From Lichtheimia corymbifera B2541 (lineage: Eukaryota; Mucoromycota; Mucoromycetes; Mucorales; Lichtheimiaceae), in contig JNEU01000786.1 in NCBI GenBank assembly GCA_000697475.1, forward strand, positions 62,001-126,000: a stretch of 64,000 nucleotides of DNA, read 5' to 3'. The notes beneath the pieces are model-generated. The model was not told where the DNA came from. It was given only the letters and a program-made list of their open reading frames with translations, and did no database searches. The position numbers were made by a program, and so were the translations under genes. Positions 23,298-35,560 of the stretch are shown here, piece after piece. Numbering within the stretch: the stretch's first letter is position 1; each line of letters starts with the position of its first letter.

Positions 23298-26200
23298 CTT
23301 GATTACCAGCTTCATCCACTCGGATATACTTGTCACCGTCTACATAACCTCCACGTGGCGTTTTGGAACGACGACTGGCTGAAGACGAAGTTGAAGATCG
23401 AGTTACTGACAAGAGGTGTTCACTTGTGCTTGCAGATGTTGTACCACCACCACGAATACTGATACGTCCTGAAGGGGATACACAACGTGCAGCCGAAACA
23501 GAAGGATGATGATGAAAGTTGGATGAGAGCGAACCACCTGAAGATTCACTGCTACTTGTGTGAGAAAGCGTTGTACTGCTACTGGCTGCTGCCGCTGCTG
23601 CTAATGATGATTCCTCGGCGGTTGTTGTCGTTGGGTTACGTGGTGTACCTTCGGTCAAGTTGTGATCAAACAAAAACCTAGAAGCAACCTAATGAATACC
23701 TCACTTGTACATAATAAATCTCTCTACTTACTTTGACAATTCAACCCAACCACCACCGACACGCACCATGACAAGTTTGCTGGGTAAGATACGACAATAA
23801 ACAAGTCTTGGATTGACTTCTCCAAACCAGTACTTGCCAACTTCACCAGGCACCATCTTGACCTTGACACGATAGGGATTCTCATTGACGATACGACCCA
23901 ATTCCATATCCAACTCATTCTTGGGATCGGCAACATAGCGTGTACGAGAAGGCGTTTTGGAAGGTCTCAAGCTGGGTGTCGCGCGATTAGCATTATTGCT
24001 GCTGCTACCTTGACTGGATGATCGACGTGACATAGATACGGGTGTTGTTGAAGGAGCAGGATTCTTTCGTCTCTTAGGCTTGGATTTTGCCATGGCCAAT
24101 TTGGTAAAGAACTCATGATCCAATTGACTGATACACATTTGTAATTCACGCTCACGTGCAGCTGCTGATGCACGCACCTTGTTGCATCTCATAAGCACTT
24201 GTTTCATTCTTTCAGGAGGTGTACGATCACCGGCTTCTGCTTTGGCACGTCGCACGAGATGGGTCATGGTTGGTTCGTGTTGCTTGTAGGCTCCCACCAA
24301 CACCTTTAACAATGATTGAAGGTCGCTCTTGCTGAATTTGTTATTGACAATACTGGCATGATGAGGTGCTGCATCTTCCACGGCCGTTGAAAGCAATGAT
24401 GCTTGTTCCTCAAGCTGATCCAACATGTTCATCAACTCGGTCCAGTTGCTTTGGGATGCCAGTTGCTCACGACGTTGCTTCATCACCTCTTCCAAATCCT
24501 TCATACATGCACTCGCCCTAGGATGTTTCTTGGCTTGTTCCAAAAGTTGGGCCACTTGATCTTCAAGCTCACGAAACTCTTGCTGCTCAATGGATGTGAT
24601 CGTGTTATCCTTCCATTCCAATGCTTCCACCCTTGTCTTTAAGCTCTCGGCATGTCGTATCAATTCAGCCACCTTGGCATCAGCTTCACGTTTTTGCCGC
24701 CTCTCAGCTCGACGAGCACGTCTCTCATCCATACTTGCTTTCACTTGATCATACTGCTTTTGTAAATCGGACATGCATTGCTCTATTGCCTCTTGAATAC
24801 AGGTGTATCGTTTGTCATCGCTGGAGGTAGTACATGCTGCAGTGGTGATATCCTTTGCAAATTGAACAAGGTGATCCATCGTCTCTTGCAATCCAGATTC
24901 ATCATTGTCTTCTTGTTCCTCCTCGTCCTCATCATCATGCATGCCAACAGGTACAGCTGTTGAAATGGTGGCGAGTGTATCTTGGAAAGCGCTCGCTTGT
25001 TGATTATGCTTCGTATACATTTGTGCAATGTTACTGAGTGCATCTTCTTGCTGGATCAATGCTTGCCAAGCATCCAATGCTGCTGCCAATGGTTGTACTA
25101 TCACATCTACCTCCTTGTGGTCCATGCCATACTCATTCACCAATTGCTGGCACTGTTGATAAAGACCGCCTGCCGTAACCTCCTCATTGCATTCGGCATG
25201 AACGGTGAGTTGAGCATCCACTGTTCGTTTGTGTGTACGTGCACGTTTGATAATATCCTTATTCCACTCAAGGGCATTCTGTTCCTTTTCCAGCGTAGTG
25301 ACGTGTTGATCGATGGTTGCCTGGATACCAGAAACTTGATCTTTGATAGATGCCAATACAGGTCCTCTGCGTGATTCCATCTCAAGTGCCTTGATTTTGC
25401 TCATCAACCCTTCAGCTTGCTTTGTGACCTCCTTGTGTCGCTGCATGAACACATGGGCTTCCTTATCCTCATTCGATGACATGTCCAAGTCACGCAAAGC
25501 CGACATGATATTCTCAACTGGTTTCCTCGCCTTTGCATCCAATCCAATCGTTTCGAGCTGCGTTGCCAATGCTTCAAGTGCTTCATGTTGTTTGGCCCAC
25601 TTTTCAGCACGTGCTTCACGGGCTGCCAATTCATTCTTTGCTGATTCCAATAAAGCCCATTCTTCATCCACTCTTGCTTGTACTTGATCAACGGCATGCT
25701 TGATCTCATCCGATACCTCTTGACCACCAATAAAAGCGTGATAGGCTTGCAAATCACCATAGGCGTCACGACAATCATCGTATTCAAGAGCAAGGTGCTG
25801 CACGTGATCAGTTTGCTGCATAAACGCACGGACCTTTTGCAGTCGAGTTTGTACCACCATCGCATTCTCGGCATGAGTACGTTGCAGCCGAGATGCATTC
25901 ACTGCGTCGTACAAGGTAGTCATCATGGCACGCACTGCTACTGCTTGTTCTGCTACCGTATCCAACTGGGCTCGAATATCGTCGTCGTCGTTTTTCATCG
26001 CTTTGAGCAAATTGGCATAGTCGACCAAATCATAGGTATCCATATCCTTTTGCCATTGCGTCATTTGTTCATCACTCACAGTAGCGATATCGGCATGCGT
26101 GATGGCGTCTTGTAGCGTATCATAAGCAGCTTTCAATTGTGCAATGCCTTGTCGAATCTCTGCCGGCTCAAGTGCTGTCAATAAGGATTGCTTGTATTCA

Positions 26201-29200
26201 CGTGTCTTGGTATCTAATGCCATCCATGCCTTTTCAAGAGATGTGTGCTGTTCTTGAATGCTAGGTTCAGGATCCCGGCATTTGGCATAAGCGGTCTGTG
26301 TAGTCTCCCATACATTGCCGTGAGCGGTCATGGCAGCTTGGACACCTTCGACATGTTGAATAGCTTTGCGTAACTTGGCCACGTCGTCATTGTCGTCCGC
26401 GTTGTTGAATACCAATCCTTGCATACGTTCATCAATCCAGTTCCGACATGTCTCCGCTTCCTTGAGATATGCCTGTAATACAATCTTTTTACGCGAGATG
26501 CCTTCCTTGGATTCGAGCAATTGTTCCAAGCTAGCATGCAAACCACACAAGCGCCTTGTTCGCGTATCCACCCAATCACGAATCACATCATTGTTGGTCT
26601 CATCGTTCGAACTTGGATAAGAGATACTTGGCATATGATCAATGCCATTCTTGAGCTCGTATAATCGATCCATGAAAGCCATTGCCCAATCCTCATGCTG
26701 TTGCTGTGATTGATATCCTGAGGAAGAGGGTGAATGGGTCGATGCAAGGTCATCTCGAATACTTTCTGCTTGAGTCTCAAGGTCGGTTGCTTGTACCATG
26801 AATGCACACACAGCACGTGTTTGAATCAGCAATGCCGTGCCAAAGTCGAAATGATTACGAATGGCATCTTGTGCAATGTCCAATTGCTGCATTTGCTTCT
26901 TGAACGAGTCGGATACAACCACCGTGCCATGAGATGCCGCTGATTCACATAGATCATCCAAGGTCTTGCGTAATCCCAAAGCAGTCTCCTCACAATGCTT
27001 GACAAACTCAGTATGCATCGTATCCTTTTGTTCCTGCAACTTGTCCACGTCTTCATCCCATCCTTCAGGTTTCCACTTGATGTGCTCCTCAATCAACGCC
27101 TCAAGTTCTTGTCGATGTGTGTGTAACCATGCAAGGGATGCTTGTAATTGATCTGCCAAATCAACTCGGTCACGCATCAGCTCCAATTCTTTTGCACGTG
27201 CTCCCAGCGTCTCTTCCAATCTTGTAATTGCTCGATGCAATGATTCCATCATCGCTTCCAAATGATCCGGCGTTGCCATGGGTCGGGCCAATTTTGGAAA
27301 GTAGCTGACAAAGATCTCATAACTGGTTTCAATGGCTGGTAACGTGGTTTCCATCAACATGTGCTTTTGTTCCATGAGGGCGTTCCATTGTGTTTCTAGT
27401 TGCTGCAAATGGTCATGACCGAAATCAGGTTGAGTCATCCACATATTCTTGTTGGCGGTGAATCGGCGTAATGACTCAGTCAAAGAATCCATTTCCTGCT
27501 TGCCAGCATGTAACTTTTCTTGCCATGCAAGTCGTGCAGCTGCTGCTTCCATCGTAATCACATGATCGGCTAACGCAAGTTTGAGCTGTTCAAGCGTGTG
27601 CATGACTTGTCCCAATCGTTGACGTGCTGGTTCAGTCATGAGGATATTTTCAAGACCAATCACCTTGTCGTGTAACTCACGCACTTGGTTTCGCTCAAAG
27701 GTACCCACGGCGTGTGTTAACTCGACGTGCTTTTGTTCGAGTTGAGTGATATCTGACACAATGAAATTGCCTTCCTCAGCTGCCACGTCCACATGTTGTG
27801 CCCGTAATGCTGCTGCTTGTTGATCAAGCCATTGTTGTAGCGCTTCAGCCTCAGCATCGTATTCTTTGACCAATGCGTTTGTTCGATGCATTTCATTGTA
27901 CTCCTTCATGGCATTCTCAATGCTTGTTTGCAAAGCGTACAATTCTTCCATTCGTGCATCCAGCAATGCCTTGACTTGGGCCTTGACTTGAGCTGCATAA
28001 TTGCTACTCGATTCGGCAGGTTGTAATGCACGCAATAATGGACCACCTTGATATGTTGGCCAAGGCACCACACACTCATCCCAGATCCGTTTCACCTCGC
28101 TTTTGAAGGCATCGACACGTCCTTGGAAGCCATCATCATGTTGGATACGGCGTGTTGCTTTGACAATGGCATCCTTCAATTTATCTCCTTCACGATGAGC
28201 ATCTTGAGCACGAAGTAAAAACTCGGTAACGATAGCGCGTTGTGTCATCAATTCGGACGTGTAGTGAAGCAAGTGTCTCAAATCACTCAACTTGGTTTCA
28301 ATCTCGACCAATTGAGCATTTCCTTCGTCCACGGTACGTAATAAACCCATATGTCGATCTTCAATTTCGGTGACACGATCCTGCAGTGTTTGTAATGCCT
28401 GGGCATGTTCACTATCACCAGCATACGATGGCTTGTCAGGATCCTCACGGCGAGGGTCATAGCGTGCCTTTTTGATACAAAGGTCCCATGTCTTGCGAGC
28501 CACTGTAAGGATATGATGATTGGTCTTGATCCATTGTGCTTGCCATGCTGCACGTTGTTTAATCATATCCAACGTTTGACCACGTGATGTCAACATCTGC
28601 TGCAATTCCCGATGGGCACGCTCCAAATCCTCAATACATGATACGAGTGATCCACGATCAATGGAAACAGCATTGGCTCGATCAATATCGTCTTCCAATT
28701 GTTGTACTTGTCTCAGCACAGATGCCAGATCTTCATGTTCCATTTGATCCAATCGTAAAGCAGTGGTCTCACGTTCCTTTTCCAATCTTGCCACTTCGCT
28801 CTCATCATCCAAAAGCTTTTGTTGCGTGATAGGATTATTGAGTTCAACACGACCCAAGATTCGCATGCGTTCATGCATCCAAGCGGTGAGCCGAGTCATT
28901 TTGTCGTATGCTTCGCGTGAACGTTGATGCAATGATAATGTGTCTTGTCGAGCGGCAAGCAATTGATCCAATCCCTCAGCCGTCAAAGCGAGTGCCATGC
29001 CATAGGTGCTAATAGCACTACGAATCGCTTCATTCACTGCTTGATTATCCTGAGCATCTCCTGCCCCAATAGCAGCTGTAGCCATCTCGTCCACTTGTGG
29101 ATAAGGTACACGTGCAGCAAAATGCGAGATCAACTGAGCAGATTTCTCCTTAAAGTCGTCAATGTCTTCAGCCAGCAGTTCTTGATCCTCTTGGACATAC

Positions 29201-32127
29201 TTGTCGCCCATGGATGAAAGTGTTTTACGTAGCTGTTCACCTTGATCCCGAATCAATCGATACTGAGACACCACTTCCATCACAGCCAAACGTTGCTCAA
29301 CCACTTTGCGACAATAAGCAGCTCGTTTCATCAAATCTTCGAATGCTTTCTCGAAATTCTCTTGACGTGTCTCGAGGTATTGTGGTATAGGTGATGATGG
29401 CTGATGCAAATCTTCCATTTCTTGATATGCATCCAATACGTGCGAATAATCATGTTGGTCGAAATCAGCAATCTTGCGTTCCAGAGTCACCAATGTCTTG
29501 ACAACATGTTCAATACTATCGTCATTTTCTCCTTCCTCCTCCTCCTCTTGGTCTTCCTGCTGATCATCCATCCATCGGCTTCGTCGTCGTAAAAACTGAG
29601 TCATCTCATCGTCTGTTTGTGCAATCCATTTGACAGCATCGGCAAATAAATGCTCCCATTTTAATCGTAGAACGAGCATATCCACAAATACAGATCGTGT
29701 ATGTAACATTTGCATCAATCGGTTCAACATGTTCAGTGTCGTCAAGGTGATTTCAATCGTGGATGTGTCCGCAGGCGTCAAGTCCGAATCACTGCGATTC
29801 AGGGTGAGGTTCTTGACATGAGCTCGTAAACGTGCCATATCATCCGCATCGAATCGTTCCACTTCAGTGCGCAATTGCTCGTGCTCTTTGTCCAATCCCT
29901 CAATAGTATCATCCGAAAGAGTAAGACATTCACCCAATGGATCCACATCTTTATGCTTCTCATTCCGCTGTTCAAGGGTCTCAATCCTTTGGTCAATCCA
30001 TGCTCGGATACGCTCAGCTTCAATAAACCAGGATCGCACCTCGTCTACCCAATCACGGATCGTACGATAGGTCGTCTCGAGTTCGTTCATATGTTCCATG
30101 GAACGAGGATCGTTGTCTAAATCATCCGCATATTCGTCATGGATTGCATGAATAGCAGTACGTGCAACATCCACCCTTTTCTCAAGATCTTGAATAGCGT
30201 CATCCGTCACGCTGTGGCTATTGCTGCTATCATTCATGATGCTTTGCACAATGTCCAATTGCTCGCTCACGGCTCGAGTAATGTTGCCAAAAGATACACC
30301 ACGTTTGAACCACTGGGCGCGTTTTGTTTGTGTGTCGAGGGTGGATAAAAGTGAATCATGTTGTTGCTTCAGCTGCATGGTGATCAAGTCTTGATCCAAT
30401 GTATCCCTAAAAGTCGCGTTGAATGTCGATATGGAAGATGCCAGCTCCGTAATGAATTGCTCGTATGCTTTGATATCGTCATCCTTGCCATCCAATGGAT
30501 GCATTCCAGCATATGGATTCTATATATAATTGGTTGGTCATTAATCTCACAAACACCTGGTATCCGTAGTGGTCATATTCAGTTACCTGCTCTACCATGT
30601 GCCGTATACGATTCATTTCTTGTTGAACTGGCAACGTCTTTTCATGGCAACCGCCACCATTATGATGATGATCCTCCCATTCCTTTTCCAACCGCTTCAA
30701 CCGTTCACGTGCCAATGTCACAATGTTGTCCAAGTGGTCGTAGCCACCATGTTTCTTGATGTCATCTGCCAATGTATCCAATGCAACAATTGCCTGAAGT
30801 GTTTTTGCTGGGGAGATATGCGCATCCTGCTGAATGGTGTCGATCCTTTGTTTATATTCCTCAATCAATATGTTGTCTTTGTCCTCTTCCATAGCAACGT
30901 CATCATGATGATTCTCCTCCTGATGTGGTAGCGATGATGATGGTGTTGATGATGATGTTGTTGTTGTTGGTATTTGCATGGATTCGAGTAATTGATGGAT
31001 ACATGCACGTCGTTTGGCCACTCGAAGCGCCTTTTGATTTTCTGATTCATTGGATTGTGCTGCTGACATGACACGATAATATTCGGTGATATACATCATC
31101 ACACTAGGTTCATGCGGATAATCGACCTCTGTCAAATCCTCTGGTTCCAAATATCGAGGCACATGCATCTGTTGTGCTGCTGTATCAAATGCCAATGATA
31201 GCATATCATGCCATTGTTCCTTTGTAAATTCATGTGATAGCGCGATGGTGGTATACAAATAGGTATCAAACAAGGTTGGAACGAGATCAGGATCGTGGCA
31301 ATGAATCAAGAGACAAAATGCAAGACCCGAACGCCATGATCGACTAAAGTCCTGTATCGTTCCCAAGATGTGTGGTGTATAATCATCAAGTTGAATTCGT
31401 ACCCATCGTAAAAGTGTTGCTTTAGCCTCTGTCAGTGCCGATGAAGATGCCATTGTGTGATGAATACTATTGCTGCTCCGAGATGGTTTCAATGTAGAGG
31501 GTAAAAGATGCTGTTGCTGGTGGTGATGTTTGATATGGAGTGACATGCTGGATGATGATGGTGATGGCTTGATATGTTGATGATCTAATAATGGGTCGGT
31601 TGTTGGGTCATGCTATAAATACATATAATGATGATGAGAATGATGGATGCATGGATCAGTTGTTTTTTTACCTTGAGAGATGGATCGTCTAGGATGGGTT
31701 GAAATTGATACTTTGTCATAATATAAAACAGCAATGCAAGCGTCCTTTTCAAGTCGCCATTGACAATCGCTTCATTGCCGATATCAGGTACATCATCATG
31801 CCGTTTCGATAAAAAGCTCAAGGCCTGTGCAACATTCGATAATTGATGGATACGCATTCGTCCTTTTTCTGGTTTTGGCGCGTCATCGTCGTCATCCTCC
31901 ACCGTCGCTAATAACCGTAACAAGTGCCTCCCATCTTGCAAATCCTTGCGCATATCAATAATGGCTTGCTCTCCTAGTTGCGCATTCACCCATGCTGTCA
32001 AGGTACGTATCTGAATCTCTTGGTAGTCGGAACTGAGATTACGCGCAGTCCATTCTTCAGAGTGAAACACCAGGGACCGATGCGAACTGGATGACTTTAC
32101 AAGACCTCTGGATGGCGACGGGGTCAT
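23236..32127 (-). CDS. Giant CH-CH / spectrin-repeat / GAR protein (spectraplakin-like)
   Basis: Four exons: 31672-32127, 30587-31612, 23732-30519 and 23236-23677, all in frame; 2903 aa. Residues about 35-150 are a first calponin-homology domain (LTAWVNAQLGE, KDLQDGRHLLRLLATV, GRMRIHQLSNVAQALSFL). About 180-310 is a second (LLRWVRIQLDDYTP, FSRSWRSGLAFCLLIHCHDP), forming a type 1/2 actin-binding pair. About 2100 residues of heptad-rich alpha-helical repeats rich in Leu/Gln/Glu/Asp follow, with Trp spacing as in spectrin repeats. Near residue 2690 there is a GAS2-related (GAR) microtubule-binding domain: ELGRIVNENPYRVKVKMVPG, YWFGEVNPRLVYCRILPSKL, VMVRVGGGWVELSK, split by the last intron. The tail is Ser/Thr-rich and basic. 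This order is that of spectraplakins without a plakin domain; EF hands were not found. Predicted role: actin-microtubule crosslinking. Start at 32127; an upstream in-frame Met is at 32160. Confidence 0.88.
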
Positions 32128-34584
32128 TCGAGCTATAGAGTTGCTAATGGTTAATTGCATTGTTGTTATTAAAAAGAACAAAGAATACATGCCTGTACAC
32201 TGCAATCACGAGAGGAAGGGGGAGGAGGATAAAATACCACACTGCACACACACGCACACGCAGGACACGCTGTTTTAAAAAGAAAAAAGAGGGAAAAAGA
32301 GAGGGCGAGAGCGAGAGCGAGAAAGAAATGGGTATCCAAGTTACGTGTGTGTTATGTGTGTGCTGTATCGAGCTTATTGTAAAAAAGAAAAAAGACACAG
32401 CCTAAATATGGAGATCAGGAGAACATGGTTGCTTTTTGCAGCAACACCAACATCAGGTTCTCTTTCTTTTCCAAGCATATGCACACACACACATACCCAT
32501 ACAATCATTCACATTCATATGGAATCCCTGTTTCTCCCATTATATTGATTATGTGCTTCGTCATGTCAAATACCAGTTGTCTTTATCTTTTACTCTCCCT
32601 TGATATAGGAGACATTCATTCATTTTCCTCCTCGTTCTTTTACAATTAATGCATCTTGTCGGTGTTTTTGTTTCACCATCTAGAAAAGTGGTATGTGTGT
32701 GTGTGTCTCATGATGCCTCTCACACGCGCCTAACGTGTCCGCGTTGTTTATCGTTACACGAAATGGTAACATCACACACAGCGGAAAGGCCACATCCTAA
32801 TAAAGCATCTTCCTCTTAAAAGCCTGATCCGTCCCACCGGAGACGATCTCAATGTCATGTTACAAACATCTACAAGGTTGATTCAGATGTCATCACTTGT
32901 ATTTGGTTCAGAACAGCATTAGATGCAAAGTGTGATTTGCGCAACCGTTTACAGGCGGGGATTGTCAAGCAAGAAGTAGATCGAGATGAATACTTGGGCA
33001 GGCTATTGCAGCTTATGGAATCGCACTGTGGAGGAACGAACCATGGATTAAGTCGTTTTATTTCTTCTCTAGAAGATGAAGTCTATCCAACCCAATCTAT
33101 TGAATAACGTGAGTTGCTGTTGCCCACCGTCTCTTAGGAAAGAGAGAGCTCGGTGATTTCGCCTTTCAAAGGTCGCGTGATTGCATCACAGAACTTGGCA
33201 AAAAATCCATGCACCATTCTTATTCAGGCAAGCCGGCTCTGAAAATAAAACATATAATAATATATAGAGAAGGGGGTTAAAGACGAGTCCTTTTGAGATT
33301 GGTGTTTAATCTGTGGACACAACGATGGTTATTATTGCTATCTGAAAAACTGCAGCTATATTGAAAAGATGATCACGATAATGGAAAGGCGTGGATGGAC
33401 GTAGTCATCAAGCGAGAATGATGTTGGTTGAATACAGTAAGGTACTTTCTAAGATGTCTCGCATCAAGTTATAAGAGTAACAATCTTGGTTAGTGCTCAT
33501 TATAAAGAAGCCTCTTTTCTTTATGCTTTTGGCTATTCGCTGATAACATTTCCTTTCCATGGATCATGTTGGGTTTGTAATCCTGTATGTAGTAGTAACC
33601 GCTGCTTACGAGAGCATGATCGCGGATTGTACATATAGCTTTTATTCAGGAAATATGTGTCTACACAATAGACTCCGGTCCTTGACGATTTGAGCAAGTT
33701 GGAAAGGAACTATTGTGTGTCAAGTGAATCCATGTTTGCTTGATAAACATTGGGAGGGCCCTTTTTCCTCTGAGCGCTAAACGTCGAAAAGCGCAAGTCG
33801 TTTGTATGCAGGTATAGATGAACACGGTCAACTGCACGGGCTTCTTGTACTTGTCATCCAAGAGGTATTCGCAAAAGACATATGAGGCATTGAGAAAATA
33901 ATGCAGGTGGATGGGTTCAGTGGAGAATTCAGTATAAGTTTGAGTAGAAGCTGATGGCATATGTTGAAAGAAAAAAGAAAAAAAATAGGTGGTACGCGTA
34001 CTTGTGCGCCTATTTATGCATATTCAATCCTTGAATATTCCTTCTCTTTCTTTATCTTTCCAAACGTCTACCGCATGGCAAAGGGATGGTTGACTGAGGT
34101 ACTGTGTAGCCGAAGGTGTGACGAGCAGGAACATAATGAACGTCTCTGATTTTTATGGTATTTCGCTTTTTGACAATAGATCATGATTGGCTCCAGTAAT
34201 TATAATGCCCTGTTTGCGCACGTGGACCCTCTTCGCTCAGGCACTACTTACCTTAAGCGGTCAAAATCGCCTGACGTTAACTCTTTTAACGATGACGTTG
34301 AGTTCTTGTATCTCACAATGTGCAACACCAGTACAGTATGACAACCTCCCATTTTTTCAACCAATGTCATTGCACTGGATCACCGGGATTTATAGGTACA
34401 CCAGAGTGCCATAGGAGCATACAGAGGAGATAATGCTTCAAATAGACTGAGTAGTGTGCTCAATGATGCGACGCGAATCTTATCACTACAACACGCGTGC
34501 CTATTTCAAAGTAAACGTCTACATATACTTTTGATACTATTATCTTATACTGACAATTGCACACTTTTATTGGTATAGAATATA
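32128..34584. other. Long intergenic region
   Basis: It contains the upstream region of the giant gene, including a purine-rich AG run (about 32280-32330) and short CA/GT runs (32480-32492, 32695-32707). It also holds one coding-like relic (listed separately) and the promoter of the first expanded-family gene. A 99-codon reverse frame at 33661-33960 has no recognised features and is not called. Confidence 0.4.
32771..33109 (+). pseudogene. Coding-like relic of unknown family
   Basis: The forward frame from about 32824 to the TAA at 33107-33109 reads like protein: DSDVITCIWFRTALDAKC, DLRNRLQAGIVKQEVDRDEY, LGRLLQLMESHCGG, and FISSLEDEVYPTQSIE at the end. It has no in-frame ATG near its start. 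Upstream, a different frame (about 32782-32854) is also protein-like (HILIKHLPLKSLIRPTGDDL), so a +1/-1 frameshift or an unrecognised intron separates them. No family is recognised. A broken gene, or the last exon of a gene with an undetected start, are both possible. Confidence 0.3.
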
Positions 34585-35532
34585 ATGCCGAAATCGAGTA
34601 GGAAAGGCAAAGGGATTCTAGCAAATGTCAAACCACAAGGCAATTCGACGGGTGATAAGGTGCTAGTCTCATGGCTCAAGGAACCTGGCAACTATACTCG
34701 ATTCACCAAAGCAAATGGCCGAAACGTCAAGAATGGTGATGCTGTAGAGAGTAAGACGGACGTTTGCAAGGACATTGCTGCTCTATATCACCAGGCAGGG
34801 TTCATTGGATGTAAGCCAAGTATGGTTTTCTACAAGCTGAATACCTGGGAAAGTAAGCATGTCACTGCACATTTGTTGGCACGCGACGGAGCAAGTAAGT
34901 TACATTGCATAGCAACCATCATTCCATTTTCATGAATACTATTTGCATGTATAGGTTAAGCGGACATTCGCAAGGCATTCCCTTATTATTATGATTTGAT
35001 GGATGTCTTTGATATCTCGGCCACGAGTGATACATTTGCAAACCAACGTAGGCAACAACAACAATCATCCACCCCTCATCGTCAAAGTATCTTTTTACGC
35101 TTACCACGTGGTTGCAAAAGCAACAAGCCCATGGTCGGATCATCATCAGCATCATCATCATCCATGTTTACTACCAACAACAATAGACCCTCTCCTGTAC
35201 CACAGGCATCACCAACAACAAAAAAGCGCAATGCTAATGTGAGGCAACCACCATTGTCACCGCTACCCAACAATACCACCATGAGCGAATCCTCAACAAC
35301 AATGGTCTCTGATGATGATGACCGCACGATCCAAAGGATGATAAATATCATTGAAGAACAACAACAACGGCACAATGAGCAAATTGATCGCATGTTTGAA
35401 ATGTATCAGCAACAGCAATCCACGACCCATCATATATTGAAGACCCAACTCAAATTATCACTCATTTCACAATTTCGAGAGATTGGCATGACGAAGGATG
35501 AGATTGTGGAACAATTACGATCCGAGCATTGA
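34585..35532 (+). CDS. Expanded two-exon family, member 1
   Basis: Exons 34585-34894 and 34961-35532; 293 aa. The N-terminal module (about residues 20-103) has the family motif VLVSWLKEPGNYTRF, then KTDVCKDIAALYHQAGF and LNTWESKH, predicted all-helical. The phase-1 intron (66 bp) falls after RDGA. Exon 2 opens with IRKAFPYYYDLMDVFD, continues in a Ser/Gln/Asn/Pro linker, and ends with LKLSLISQFREIGMTKDEIV, the C-terminal module. The alternative acceptor ATAG at 34954 would put a stop straight after the splice, so GTTAAG at 34960 is used. I do not recognise a named family. The N-terminal module resembles compact three-helix Myb/SANT- or trihelix-like DNA-binding folds, from pattern only. It is separated from the other members and lies tail-to-tail with an F-box gene. 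Confidence 0.75.
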
Positions 35533-35560
35533 TCAGAAGATTACTGTTATATGTGTAAAA

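Noticed and set aside
33661..33960. 99-codon reverse frame
   Set aside because: It has no motif, signal peptide or codon pattern and no relative in the window.
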